The position numbers were made by a program, and so were the translations under genes. A DNA stretch of 57,585 bases from an uncultured Methylobacter sp. (lineage in GTDB: Bacteria > Pseudomonadota > Gammaproteobacteria > Methylococcales > Methylomonadaceae). Below are positions 48,953 through 57,506 of the stretch, one piece after another (within the stretch, counting starts at the first letter, position 1; every line of letters starts with the position of its first letter). Below the pieces are notes generated by a model, which had not been told where the DNA came from, did not search any database, and saw only the letters and a list, made by a program, of their open reading frames with translations. Location of the stretch: NCBI GenBank assembly GCA_903832775.1, contig CAILCX010000091.1, positions 1 to 57,585 on the forward strand, given 5' to 3'.

Positions 48953-51900
48953 ATGCAAGACTCTCCTTTAAAATTACGTGAACACATCATCACCGCGCTA
49001 AATCATCTGGATCATGTTCTGCCTGGGCAGGCGCCTATCCTGGATTTCGTTCATCACAACACTTTGCATGGTTTTCAGCAGCTGCCGTTTGACCAGGCGT
49101 TGGCTGAATTCGAAGCCTTAACCGGTATTTGCTGTTATCTTTCTGAACAGAAAAACCGGGATTTTTACCAGCAGGGGCGCATTGACGACAATGATTTGTC
49201 CGCTGCGTTTGCTCAGTGCCGGAACTTGCAGGCTGAGCAAAATGTGTGCGTTTTAAAAGATCGGACAATTACCCGGGAGGCTGTTTATCGCATTGCGCTG
49301 TTGTTTGATTTGCAGGCCGTCAGCGTCAGTCATTTGAACTGGCAGATAGAGGAATTGGCTGTCCTGGAGTCTGTGCAGAGTGATGTGCCAGAGCCGGTAC
49401 GTCTGCAATTGCTTAACGAGGATAGCCAGTTTATCCGTGAGTTATGGGCAGGCATTTTAACCAAGCTTGGCCTGGAGCAGGCGGCTTTACACCCGGAAAC
49501 TATGTTGGATTTGTCGCTGGAACAGGCCGAAGAATGGCTTTCGCCATCCGACTACGCTCAGGATAGGCCTGACGGATCCGCGCATCTGCAAATGCGCGAA
49601 CAGGCAGGTGCAGCACTGGATGAGCTGCTCGGTGAAATAGGTAACATCAGCTTACGCGGAGTCATACTGGCCTTGACCGGTACAGATATTCTCGAGGCTA
49701 TTCGTGCTCAACTGATACGCTATTGCGCCTCAGGACTGGATGAAGGCGTGGCAGCATGGCAGTTGCCTCAGCGCAGTAATTTAGGTCTTTATGCGGCCTG
49801 GCGGGCAACGGCTAGCTATGACGCCAATCCCTTTTTGCATGAGTTGCAAGACTGGCAGCAGATTATCGCCGAATTGCCAGAAGATGCAGTCGATACCATC
49901 ATCCTGCAACTGATACATTTAGACATTCCGCAAACGCGATGGGCCGATTATCTTCGCCGCCTGGCGCTGGAAATACCCGGCTGGTCGGGGCTGATCAACT
50001 GGCGGCAACATCATCCGAACTATCAAACCGATAATGACGCTAAGCCGACGCTGGCCGATTATCTGGCGATACGCCTGACGCTGGACAGGCTGTGGCTGAA
50101 TCAGGTCTGCCGCGACACCTGGAAAATCGAAGCTAAACTCAGTGCCATTCAGGGTTATTTCCGTAAAAATCTTTCGGAATTTATGGTGCGCAGCCGTTTG
50201 TATCAGGGCGATTTGCCGGAATATCTGATCCACAGGGCCGAATCTCTGTCCCTGCATGCCGGTTCAGAGCGCTATGACCGCAGCGATTGGCAACAACTTG
50301 CCGATCTGATCTGGACCTGGCAGTGTAGTCAGAGAACAGAAGACAAAAGACAGAAAACAGAAAACGAACATCGGACAGAGGATAGAAGACAGAATCCGCA
50401 GCTCGACTTCCTTCAGCTGCCGACGCTTACACCTCAGAACAGCGGCTGGCGTTTATTTCGCTTATGCCAGCACCTGGGACTTAAGGCCTCTGAGCTACAA
50501 CTGTTGGACAGCGAAAATCTGCAAGCCCTGTTGCTTGTACTGGATGGGTTCACCCAAAGTGAACGCAGTAAAGTCTGGCTGCTGGCTTACGAGCATCATT
50601 ATCGGAAAGACTTTTTTCAGGCGCTGCACGCCAATCATCAACGCGGTCGATGGGCTAAACGCGGGCAACGTCCCGATGCGCAAATCATTTTCTGTATGGA
50701 TGACAGGGAAGAAGGCTTCCGCCGCCATCTCGAAGAGCTTAATCCCGGCATCGAAACCCTGGGCGCGGCCGGTTTTTTTGGCGTTGCGATGAGCTACCAG
50801 GGCTTGGACGATGTCAAGGTAACGCCGCTGTGTCCTATCGTGGTAACGCCAACGCATGAAGTCAAGGAAAGGGTCAGGCCGGGTAGCGAAACGCAGCTGC
50901 TCAAGCATAACCGGGGGCGTAAGCTGAAGCATTTTCTGGGCAAACAGTTACATCAAGGCTTGCGCCGCAACCTATTGCTGTCGCTGCCGCTTATTAATGC
51001 GCTTGCGCCGCTTAGCCTTGCCGGGTTATTGGCAAAAACCCTGTTCCCCAAAGCCCAGCAAAGCCTGGTTTCCGGTATCTCGCGATGGGCCTCGCCTGAA
51101 GTTACAACGCAATTGCAATTTACGTCTACGGATCAAACAGTGGCAAGCCCGGAGCGCCCCAAGCAGGGTTTTACCGATAGCGAACAGGCAGACCGGGTTG
51201 CTGGTTTTCTACGCAATATTGGCCTGAGCTACGGATTTTCGGAACTGGTCGTGTTAATGGGGCACGGCTCTGGCAGTCAAAATAACCCGCATTTGGCGGC
51301 TTACGATTGCGGCGCCTGTAGCGGGCGACATGGCGGGCCGAATGCACGGGTGTTTGCGGCTATGGTTAATCGCGCTGACATACGCCAACTTTTGGCCGAG
51401 CGAGGCATAACTATCCCGTCCGACACCTGGTTTATCGGTGCGGAACATAACACCTGTAATGAAGCAATCAGCTGGTACGACCTTGATGATCTTCCGCCCG
51501 AGCGACGCTCCGGGCTGGAGACATTACAGCAGGAATTGCGCCATGCCCAGCGTATGTCCGCGCACGAACGCTGCCGACGACTGGCTTCGGCGCCGCGCAA
51601 CCCGTCACCAGAACAGGCCTTAAGCCATATCAAAGAACGCGCGGCCGATTTCTCCCAGGTTAGACCGGAACTGGGGCATGCGACCAATGCTGCGGCGGTA
51701 GTGGGCCGTCGTTCATTAACTCAAGGTGTATTTTTTGACCGGCGGGTATTTCTGATTTCTTATGACCCGACGCAAGATGCTGACGGCAAGGTGCTGGAAG
51801 GGATTTTACTGGCGGTGACTCCGGTGGGCGCAGGCATTAATCTGGAATATTATTTTTCTACGGTTAATAACGAACGCTTTGGTTGCGGCTCTAAAGTGCC

Positions 51901-52312
51901 ACATAACGTCACTGGTTTTTTTGGCGTCATGGAAGGCGCCAGCAGTGATTTACGTACCGGCTTGCCCCAGCAAATGGTTGAGATTCACGAACCGATGCGC
52001 TTGCAGATTCTGGTTGAGGCCAAAACAGCGGTGTTGGAACACATTTATCAGCGTCAGGAAAGCATACGGGAATTGGTGGCGGGCGGTTGGGTGCATTTAA
52101 GCGCTAAAGACCCGGATAGCGGCGATATTTTCATCTTCGAGTGCGGTACCGGCTTTGTGCTGTGGCAAGCCGAGGCTAAAGATCTGCCGATTCGCGATAA
52201 TTCACCGGAATGTTACCAGGGTCAAGTCCTGCCGGTAGCGCCTATCCTAATTAAACAACTTGATCTGAAGATGGGCATGAATAACCCTCTCCAAAGGGAG
52301 AGGGTTGGGTGA
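48953..52312 (+). CDS. dabA: DabA, DUF2309 carbonic-anhydrase-like subunit
   Basis: The protein has 1,119 residues and belongs to the DUF2309 (PF10070) family. DabA proteins use a beta-carbonic-anhydrase-like zinc site to trap CO2 as bicarbonate, energised by a membrane partner. The site is intact: Cys581-x-Asp583 (IIFCMDDREEG), then His771 (LMGHGSGS) and Cys786 (YDCGACSGRHG); the 15-residue His-Cys spacing equals that of the characterised DabA2. The N-terminal part (FVHHNTLHGFQ) is longer than in DabA2. Oddities: a heptanucleotide repeat (50336-50395) adds a polar insert at residues 462-481, and the final nine residues come from the inserted DUF559 cassette. Start ATG 48953 has no clear ribosome-binding site, so coupling to the upstream gene is likely. 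Confidence 0.93.
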   Translation: MQDSPLKLREHIITALNHLDHVLPGQAPILDFVHHNTLHGFQQLPFDQALAEFEALTGICCYLSEQKNRDFYQQGRIDDNDLSAAFAQCRNLQAEQNVCVLKDRTITREAVYRIALLFDLQAVSVSHLNWQIEELAVLESVQSDVPEPVRLQLLNEDSQFIRELWAGILTKLGLEQAALHPETMLDLSLEQAEEWLSPSDYAQDRPDGSAHLQMREQAGAALDELLGEIGNISLRGVILALTGTDILEAIRAQLIRYCASGLDEGVAAWQLPQRSNLGLYAAWRATASYDANPFLHELQDWQQIIAELPEDAVDTIILQLIHLDIPQTRWADYLRRLALEIPGWSGLINWRQHHPNYQTDNDAKPTLADYLAIRLTLDRLWLNQVCRDTWKIEAKLSAIQGYFRKNLSEFMVRSRLYQGDLPEYLIHRAESLSLHAGSERYDRSDWQQLADLIWTWQCSQRTEDKRQKTENEHRTEDRRQNPQLDFLQLPTLTPQNSGWRLFRLCQHLGLKASELQLLDSENLQALLLVLDGFTQSERSKVWLLAYEHHYRKDFFQALHANHQRGRWAKRGQRPDAQIIFCMDDREEGFRRHLEELNPGIETLGAAGFFGVAMSYQGLDDVKVTPLCPIVVTPTHEVKERVRPGSETQLLKHNRGRKLKHFLGKQLHQGLRRNLLLSLPLINALAPLSLAGLLAKTLFPKAQQSLVSGISRWASPEVTTQLQFTSTDQTVASPERPKQGFTDSEQADRVAGFLRNIGLSYGFSELVVLMGHGSGSQNNPHLAAYDCGACSGRHGGPNARVFAAMVNRADIRQLLAERGITIPSDTWFIGAEHNTCNEAISWYDLDDLPPERRSGLETLQQELRHAQRMSAHERCRRLASAPRNPSPEQALSHIKERAADFSQVRPELGHATNAAAVVGRRSLTQGVFFDRRVFLISYDPTQDADGKVLEGILLAVTPVGAGINLEYYFSTVNNERFGCGSKVPHNVTGFFGVMEGASSDLRTGLPQQMVEIHEPMRLQILVEAKTAVLEHIYQRQESIRELVAGGWVHLSAKDPDSGDIFIFECGTGFVLWQAEAKDLPIRDNSPECYQGQVLPVAPILIKQLDLKMGMNNPLQRERVG
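50336..50395 (+). repeat. Heptanucleotide tandem repeat inside dabA
   Basis: Seven imperfect copies of ACAGAAG are present: four in tandem (50336-50363), an 11-base interruption, then three more (50375-50395). They encode a charged Arg/Thr/Glu/Asp/Lys/Gln insert. A unit of seven is not a multiple of three, so loss or gain of one copy would shift the frame. Confidence 0.75.
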
Positions 52313-52319
52313 GGGGAAA
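52284..52319 (+). repeat. Left inverted repeat of the DUF559 cassette
   Basis: The repeat contains CCCTCTCCAAAGGGAGAGGG, itself a perfect hairpin, then TTGGGTGAGGGGAAA. It encodes the last nine codons and the TGA stop of dabA, and its GAGGGG serves as the ribosome-binding site for the DUF559 ATG at 52320. Confidence 0.8.
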
Positions 52320-52670
52320 ATGAAATTAACCATCAAAGCAAGGTCATTAAGACGAAACCAAACCCCTTTTGAGCGTTTATTATGGCAAAAACTAAGAAAT
52401 AAGCAGATATTAAGCTTCAAATTTCGGCGACAGTTTCCTATTGCCCCTTTTATTGTTGATTTTTGTTGTCTTGAATTAAGGTTAATTATTGAACTGGATG
52501 GTTCACAACATTTTGAACAGGCAAGCTATGATGAAGAAAGAAGTTTGTATCTCGCACAACCTGGATTTAAATTGATTCGTTTCTGGAACAATGAAATTAT
52601 TGAAAATACTGAAGCCGTTTTAGAGAAAATTTATTTGGTTATTTTAGCGATTACAGGTAAGGAAATATGA
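52320..52670 (+). CDS. DUF559 (Vsr/PD-(D/E)XK-like) endonuclease-domain protein
   Basis: The 116-residue protein has the family order LRRNQTPFERLLWQKLRN, FKFRRQFPIAPFIVDF, IIELDGSQH (Asp...Glu-x-Asp nuclease core) and GFKLIRFWNNEI. It resembles very-short-patch repair endonucleases and stand-alone DUF559 proteins, whose roles are largely unknown. ATG 52320 follows GAGGGGAAA supplied by the left inverted repeat; an upstream TTG at 52305 overlaps dabA and is rejected. The base composition is more A/T-rich than the neighbouring dab genes, consistent with acquisition. Function in transposition or repair is inference. Confidence 0.9.
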   Translation: MKLTIKARSLRRNQTPFERLLWQKLRNKQILSFKFRRQFPIAPFIVDFCCLELRLIIELDGSQHFEQASYDEERSLYLAQPGFKLIRFWNNEIIENTEAVLEKIYLVILAITGKEI

Positions 52671-52678
52671 TTATATTA

Positions 52679-52714
52679 TTTCCCCTCGCCCAGCCCTCTC
52701 TCTTTGGAGAGGGC
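52679..52714 (+). terminator. Right inverted repeat acting as intrinsic terminator
   Basis: GCCCTCTC and GAGAGGGC pair around TCTTTG and run into TTTTTCTTT, a rho-independent terminator. The same bases are the right end of the DUF559 cassette. It would cut transcription between dabA and the three downstream NuoL/M-like genes unless it is read through. Confidence 0.65.
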
Positions 52715-52773
52715 TTTTTCTTTGTTCTAGATAAATCTGTGCTTAGCCTCATAAATTGCAGGGAGTTTAATAA

Positions 52774-54330
52774 ATGGATGCCTTAGTCATTTTAATTCCG
52801 TTAATGCCGCTAGTCGCGGCTATGGTTATCGGCCTTGGGCATTTGTTTGGTGCGATCGACGGTGAAGCCGGTGAAAGCCTATCTGCCGATATTGCAAGCT
52901 GGGCTATCAGCATGTCTTGCCTGCTGTCCTTGGCTCTATTGGGCGCCGATTTCCTGGGTAAAAATGCCGGGTCCTATATGATTGGGCATTGGTTAAACAG
53001 CGACACCTTGGATATACCGTTTAGCTTTATCACCAGCGGCTTTAATGTCCACTTGGCTGCGCTGTTTTCAGTGTTGCTAGCCATCATCATCCGCTTTTCA
53101 ATCAATTACATGCACCGGGAAGCGGGTTATCATCGGTTCTTTTTTATTCTGAGTTTGTTTTCATCAGCCATGCTGTTGCTGGTGTTATCGGGTAACGTTG
53201 TGCTGACCTTTGTCGGCTGGGAAGTTGCGGGATTGTGTTCCTACTTTTTAATCGCCTACGCTTATGATCGACCTGTTGCTGTCCTCAATGCAACGCGGGT
53301 CTTTGTGACCAATCGCATCGGTGATGCCGGTCTTATGTTAGGCGCGGGGTTTAGTTTCGCCTGGGTTGGTAGCGTCAACTGGAATACGATTAACGCTGCA
53401 GCTGCGCAATTGACTTCTGGTGAAGCAACCTCGCTGGCGCTGTGTTTTGCTGTCGCCGCCTTTGCCAAGTCGGCGCAACTCCCGTTTACACCCTGGTTGG
53501 CGCGCGCAATGGAAGGGCCTACGCCGTCGAGTGCGGTATTTTACGGCGCGGTCATGGTTCATGCCGGAGTGTTTCTGGTTATTTTGCTCAGGCCGATTTT
53601 TGAACAGGCGCCGCTGGCAATGGCATTGGTCGCTCTAGTGGGCTTGCTGACAGCTGTTTATAGTTTTGTGATTGGTTTGACTCAGACCGATGTTAAAAGC
53701 TCGCTGATTTTTGCGACCTCAGGTCAATTGGGCTTGATGTATCTGGAATGCGGCTTGGGTTTTTGGCAGCTGGCCGGTTGGCATCTTTGCGCGCATGCTG
53801 CGGTGCGCAGCTATCAATTTTTGACTGCGCCATCGCTGATGCATAATGAGCGGTGCCTTAATTCAGAATTCCCAACGCGCAACATCCCTGCCTGGCTTTA
53901 TGTAGCCTCTTTGCAACGTTTTTGGCTGGACCCTATTGTCGACTGGGCTTTGGTCAAACCAGTGCGCGGTCTGGCGCACGATCTAAGTTATTTTGATGAC
54001 CATGTTATCGATTGCATGATGGGGGCTCCCGCTCCCGCTATCCGAGCCATTTCGTCATTGGCGCAACTGGAAGAACAGCGGATAGGCGCACAACTGGATA
54101 ATGACTCCGATCAATTCGCCCAAGGCAGTGGTCTGGCAGGAAAAATCACACAATGGATGGCGGCAATTCTGCACTGGTTTGAAGAACGTTTTGTATTGCG
54201 AGGTATCGGCAAAGATGCAATCAATTACGGTCGCGATCTCGGCCATATCGCTAATAAATTTGAACAAGCAGTGCTCAGACCCCGCTATCTGGTGTTGTTT
54301 GTGTTGATAACCTTGCTCGTTGCATTCTGA
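52774..54330 (+). CDS. NuoL-like subunit lacking the distal channel segment
   Basis: The protein has 518 residues. The first 330 follow NuoL/DabB closely: Glu in LTFVGWEVAGLCSYFLIAY, Lys in AAFAKSAQLPFTPWLARAME and His in GAVMVHAGVFLVI. After HLCAHAAVRSYQFL the usual helices with the conserved FSKDE lysine are missing. The sequence jumps to the C-terminal NuoL elements (RFWLDPIVDWALVKPVRGLA, YFDDHVID) and a final anchor helix. NuoL normally has over 600 residues. It may be the DabA-docking subunit rather than a full pump. AGGGAG precedes the ATG. Confidence 0.88.
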   Translation: MDALVILIPLMPLVAAMVIGLGHLFGAIDGEAGESLSADIASWAISMSCLLSLALLGADFLGKNAGSYMIGHWLNSDTLDIPFSFITSGFNVHLAALFSVLLAIIIRFSINYMHREAGYHRFFFILSLFSSAMLLLVLSGNVVLTFVGWEVAGLCSYFLIAYAYDRPVAVLNATRVFVTNRIGDAGLMLGAGFSFAWVGSVNWNTINAAAAQLTSGEATSLALCFAVAAFAKSAQLPFTPWLARAMEGPTPSSAVFYGAVMVHAGVFLVILLRPIFEQAPLAMALVALVGLLTAVYSFVIGLTQTDVKSSLIFATSGQLGLMYLECGLGFWQLAGWHLCAHAAVRSYQFLTAPSLMHNERCLNSEFPTRNIPAWLYVASLQRFWLDPIVDWALVKPVRGLAHDLSYFDDHVIDCMMGAPAPAIRAISSLAQLEEQRIGAQLDNDSDQFAQGSGLAGKITQWMAAILHWFEERFVLRGIGKDAINYGRDLGHIANKFEQAVLRPRYLVLFVLITLLVAF

Positions 54331-54337
54331 GGCCTTG

Positions 54338-55885
54338 ATGGATATTACTGTTACTACTTGGTCGGAATCGGCGGCCTTTCCGCTGCTCACTACCCTGACC
54401 CTGGTTCCGCTGGCGGCGATGGTCGCTATCTTGTTGTCCCGGTCGGCGAAGATTGCCCTGTATTTTGGCTTTGCCGGAGCGCTGTTGACCTTAGTGTTGA
54501 GTATTTATTTGTTGACGGTTTTTGACGCAGGCCACCCCGGCATCCATCTTGTTGAACAGGCGCATTTTTTGGGGCTCAGTTACCGTGTCGGCGTTGATGG
54601 CACGAATATTTTATTTGTCCCGCTGGCCGCTGTTTTAACGGTGCTGGCGCTGATTTATACGCTGATTACCCGGCATGTGGCCGACCGGCTGTTTATCGCC
54701 TGCCTGTTGGGCTATGAAACCATCCTGATCGGCGCTTTTGTCGCGTTGAACGCGCTGCAATTCTGGTTCTGGTGTGTGCTGGAATTGATTCCGGTGGCCT
54801 TGTTGACGATTCATGCAGGAACCGGACAAAACCGGCGTTGGGTCGTCGTACTGCTATTGCAATATTGGGTCAGCGGCTTATTGATGACCTTGGCTGGCTT
54901 TTTGTTGCTGGCTTTTGGCTTAATCGATGCCGAACATGCACTGACTTTCGACTGGCAAACATTAAAAGAAAATAATGCCTATTTGCACGATGAGGTGTTG
55001 ATTTTTGTGCTGCTGTTTTTCGGCTTTGCTATCCGTATGCCGCTATTTCCGTTTCACGGCTGGTTGCCTGTATTAGCCGAACAAGGTACGGTGGCCAGCG
55101 CGGTGATTTTTCTGGTCGGCTTGAAACTGGGGATTTATGCAGTCATACGGTTCATTTTGCCGATGGTGCCCGGGGTTGCCGAACAATGGGCAGGATTTGT
55201 GGTGACCTTGTGCGTCATCAGCATTTTTTATGGCGCACTGCTGGCGCTGATGCAAATCAATATCCGTCGCTTGCTGGCTTTTGCTGTGGTCAGTCAAACC
55301 GGCATGCTGGTCATAGGCATCTTCTGTTTTAACGAGAACGGGCTTGAAGGCAGTCTGTTGCTGTCTGTCGCCTATGGCCTGGCGATGGCCGGTATGCTGT
55401 TCAGTGTCGGGCTGATTTATGAACGTACCCGCACTGCATATCTGCCGCGTCTGGGCGGACTGTTTGATACTAATGATACGCTGGCTTTGCTGTTTTTGAT
55501 TTCCGCGTTGAGCACGATGATGATGCCCGGTACACCGGGGTTTGATGCAGCGCATTTACTGGTTGAAGGGATTATTGATGAGGACGGCTGGCTGCTTGCA
55601 ATCGCCATTTTGGTCGGTAATGTGATGTCGGCTGCATTCTTGTTATGGGCTTTCCAGCGGATATTTATGGCGACGCCCAAGCGGGCCGAGCAACCCTACA
55701 GCTGCTCCCATCACCCGGTTTGGAAAGAGCGTTTTATTACCGTGGTGATTTGCCTATTGCTGATAGGCACCGGCTTTTACACGACGCCGTGGTTAAATTT
55801 TATCGATCAGGATGCTGCGGCAATTAAAGCACAATATCCGATGCATGGCGTCGAGACCGGCACTAAGGACGACGCACATGAGTAA
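54338..55885 (+). CDS. NuoM-like subunit with altered channel residues
   Basis: The protein has 515 residues and about 14 helices. The Glu of the first half-channel is present (CVLELIPVALL) and the Lys in GLKLGIYAVIRF is kept. However, the central Lys of FxVKxPLFPFH is Arg (FAIRMPLFPFHGWLP), and the distal Glu of GFxxE is replaced (TPGFDAAHLL). Proton conduction may therefore differ or be lost. ATG 54338 has TGAGG overlapping the upstream stop. It overlaps the next gene by 8 bp, so it is tightly coupled. Confidence 0.88.
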   Translation: MDITVTTWSESAAFPLLTTLTLVPLAAMVAILLSRSAKIALYFGFAGALLTLVLSIYLLTVFDAGHPGIHLVEQAHFLGLSYRVGVDGTNILFVPLAAVLTVLALIYTLITRHVADRLFIACLLGYETILIGAFVALNALQFWFWCVLELIPVALLTIHAGTGQNRRWVVVLLLQYWVSGLLMTLAGFLLLAFGLIDAEHALTFDWQTLKENNAYLHDEVLIFVLLFFGFAIRMPLFPFHGWLPVLAEQGTVASAVIFLVGLKLGIYAVIRFILPMVPGVAEQWAGFVVTLCVISIFYGALLALMQINIRRLLAFAVVSQTGMLVIGIFCFNENGLEGSLLLSVAYGLAMAGMLFSVGLIYERTRTAYLPRLGGLFDTNDTLALLFLISALSTMMMPGTPGFDAAHLLVEGIIDEDGWLLAIAILVGNVMSAAFLLWAFQRIFMATPKRAEQPYSCSHHPVWKERFITVVICLLLIGTGFYTTPWLNFIDQDAAAIKAQYPMHGVETGTKDDAHE

Positions 55886-57422
55886 TGCCCATTTTCCTGT
55901 TTTAAGTCTGATTATTTTTCTGCCTTTATTGGGTGCGATTGCGGTAGCCCTTAGCCGCAACATCCGTCTGGCCAAAAGCCTGACGCTGTTATTTGCGGCC
56001 TTGGAATTAATCGCAACGCTGGTGGTCGTTCAGTTATTTAATGCCGAGGGCAATGGCTTTCAACTGGTCGAACAGCAGCAGTGGATACCCAGTCTGAATA
56101 TTGCCTACCTGCTAGGCATAGATGGCATTTCGGTGCTGTTTTTGCCGATGTCGGCGCTGTTGACCTTGATGGCTATCATTGCAACTTGGAATTCGGTGCA
56201 GCAGCTGACCCGCTTTCATTTCGCTTTATTACTGGCATTGGAAGGCATCACGATAGGCGTGTTTGTGGCGTTGGACATGGTGCTGTTTTTGTTGTTCTGG
56301 GAACTGACCCTGCCGCCGATTTTCTTTTTAATCGGCTTATGGGGCATAGGATCGGCGCGGCGTAGCGCGGCGATAAAGTACACGATGTTCATGCTGTTTG
56401 GTGGCGTGCCTATCTTATTTGCTATCATTCTGCTGGCGGTCAACCACGCTAGCGTAACAGGCGGCAGTATTCCTCAGGATCTGGCTTTCAGTCTACCGGT
56501 GTTATTGGCAACGACAGTACCTGACAGCCTGCAGGCGCTGGTGTTTTTATTATTGCTGCTGGGTTTTGCGGTTAAAGCGCCGCTGGTGCCGTTCCATACC
56601 TGGCTACCCACCGTCGCCATGGAAGGTCCGACGCAGTTAACTGCGCTTTTGACCGGCTTGAAACTGGGCGCTTTCGGCATCATTCGTTTTGCAATGCCGC
56701 TGGCGCCTTCCGCTGCGGTTCAGTATAGCTGGGTGCTGGGCATATTCGGTGCTATCACGCTGGTGTACAGCGCACTGATTGCCTTGCAGCAAACCAATTT
56801 GCGTCGGCTGCTGGCTTATGCCAGCGTTAGTCATGTGGGACTGGTGATCGTCGGTATCGCGTCCCTGAATATGCAGGGGATACAAGGGGCTATTTTTCAA
56901 CTGCTGAATTTTACGATGATTTCCGGCTCCCTGATGCTGGTGGCCGGTTTTATCCAGCATAGACTTGGCAGTACCGAAGTGATCCATCTGGGCGGTCTGG
57001 CTAAAGTGATGCCGCGTCTCGGCTGTTTTTACTTTTTATTTATGCTGGCCAGCATAGGGCTACCAGGAACCAGCGGCTTTCCAGCCGAACTCTTGCTGCT
57101 AGTCAGCACCCTGTTGGCGCATCCCAGCATCAGTATTGCCGTCTTGATTGGCGCTATCCTGGGCGCCGCTTATATGCTGTCTTTTACCCGACGCGCTTTT
57201 TTTGGCCCTATCACCCAGGCCAGTGTCCAACAGATACAGGATTTGCGTCCCAGAGAACTGACGCTTTTGTGTGTGTCGGCATTGATCATCCTGGGCGTTG
57301 GGTTTTTTCCAAATAGCGTGCTAAGAACCAATCAAGTAGCAGCAGAGGCCTGGTTGAATCGGCTAATGGATCAGTCAGTATTGGAAAACAAAAAACTTGC
57401 TGAGCCACTTCAGCAACAATAG
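55878..57422 (+). CDS. NuoM-like proton-translocating subunit
   Basis: The protein has 514 residues and about 14 helices, with the full NuoM set: Glu in LFLLFWELTLPPIFFLIG, Lys in GFAVKAPLVPFHTWLP, Lys in GLKLGAFGIIRF and Glu in GTSGFPAELLLL. It is the fourth antiporter-like protein of the operon. ATG 55878 lies inside the end of the previous gene (ATGAGTAA overlap), with AAGGA upstream. It probably works with DabA and the other membrane subunits. Confidence 0.9.
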   Translation: MSNAHFPVLSLIIFLPLLGAIAVALSRNIRLAKSLTLLFAALELIATLVVVQLFNAEGNGFQLVEQQQWIPSLNIAYLLGIDGISVLFLPMSALLTLMAIIATWNSVQQLTRFHFALLLALEGITIGVFVALDMVLFLLFWELTLPPIFFLIGLWGIGSARRSAAIKYTMFMLFGGVPILFAIILLAVNHASVTGGSIPQDLAFSLPVLLATTVPDSLQALVFLLLLLGFAVKAPLVPFHTWLPTVAMEGPTQLTALLTGLKLGAFGIIRFAMPLAPSAAVQYSWVLGIFGAITLVYSALIALQQTNLRRLLAYASVSHVGLVIVGIASLNMQGIQGAIFQLLNFTMISGSLMLVAGFIQHRLGSTEVIHLGGLAKVMPRLGCFYFLFMLASIGLPGTSGFPAELLLLVSTLLAHPSISIAVLIGAILGAAYMLSFTRRAFFGPITQASVQQIQDLRPRELTLLCVSALIILGVGFFPNSVLRTNQVAAEAWLNRLMDQSVLENKKLAEPLQQQ

Positions 57423-57506
57423 CTAAAAATATTTTCTAAATGACGGCAAAAAAACATGCAGTACCTTTGTCTTCTAGCCCATCCAATCACCTTAACAGGA
57501 ATAAAA

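Larger units (their letters stand above)
52284..52714 (+). mobile_element. DUF559 nuclease cassette bounded by inverted repeats
   Basis: A 431-bp unit begins and ends with 36-bp inverted repeats (52284-52319 and 52679-52714) that agree at 32 of 36 positions, the four differences all being transitions. The only gene inside is a 116-residue DUF559 protein. It interrupts the dab operon between dabA and the NuoL-like gene. No target-site duplication is evident. It looks like a small mobile or mobilisable element of an unclassified type; mobility itself is inference. Confidence 0.6.

Noticed and set aside
52270-52730. Target-site duplication flanking the DUF559 cassette
   Set aside because: The bases just outside the two inverted repeats do not match, so standard transposition with duplication is not supported.
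47424-57422. Respiratory complex I (nuo) operon
   Set aside because: Only NuoL/M-type subunits are present, together with DabA; no nuoA-K or peripheral-arm genes occur.
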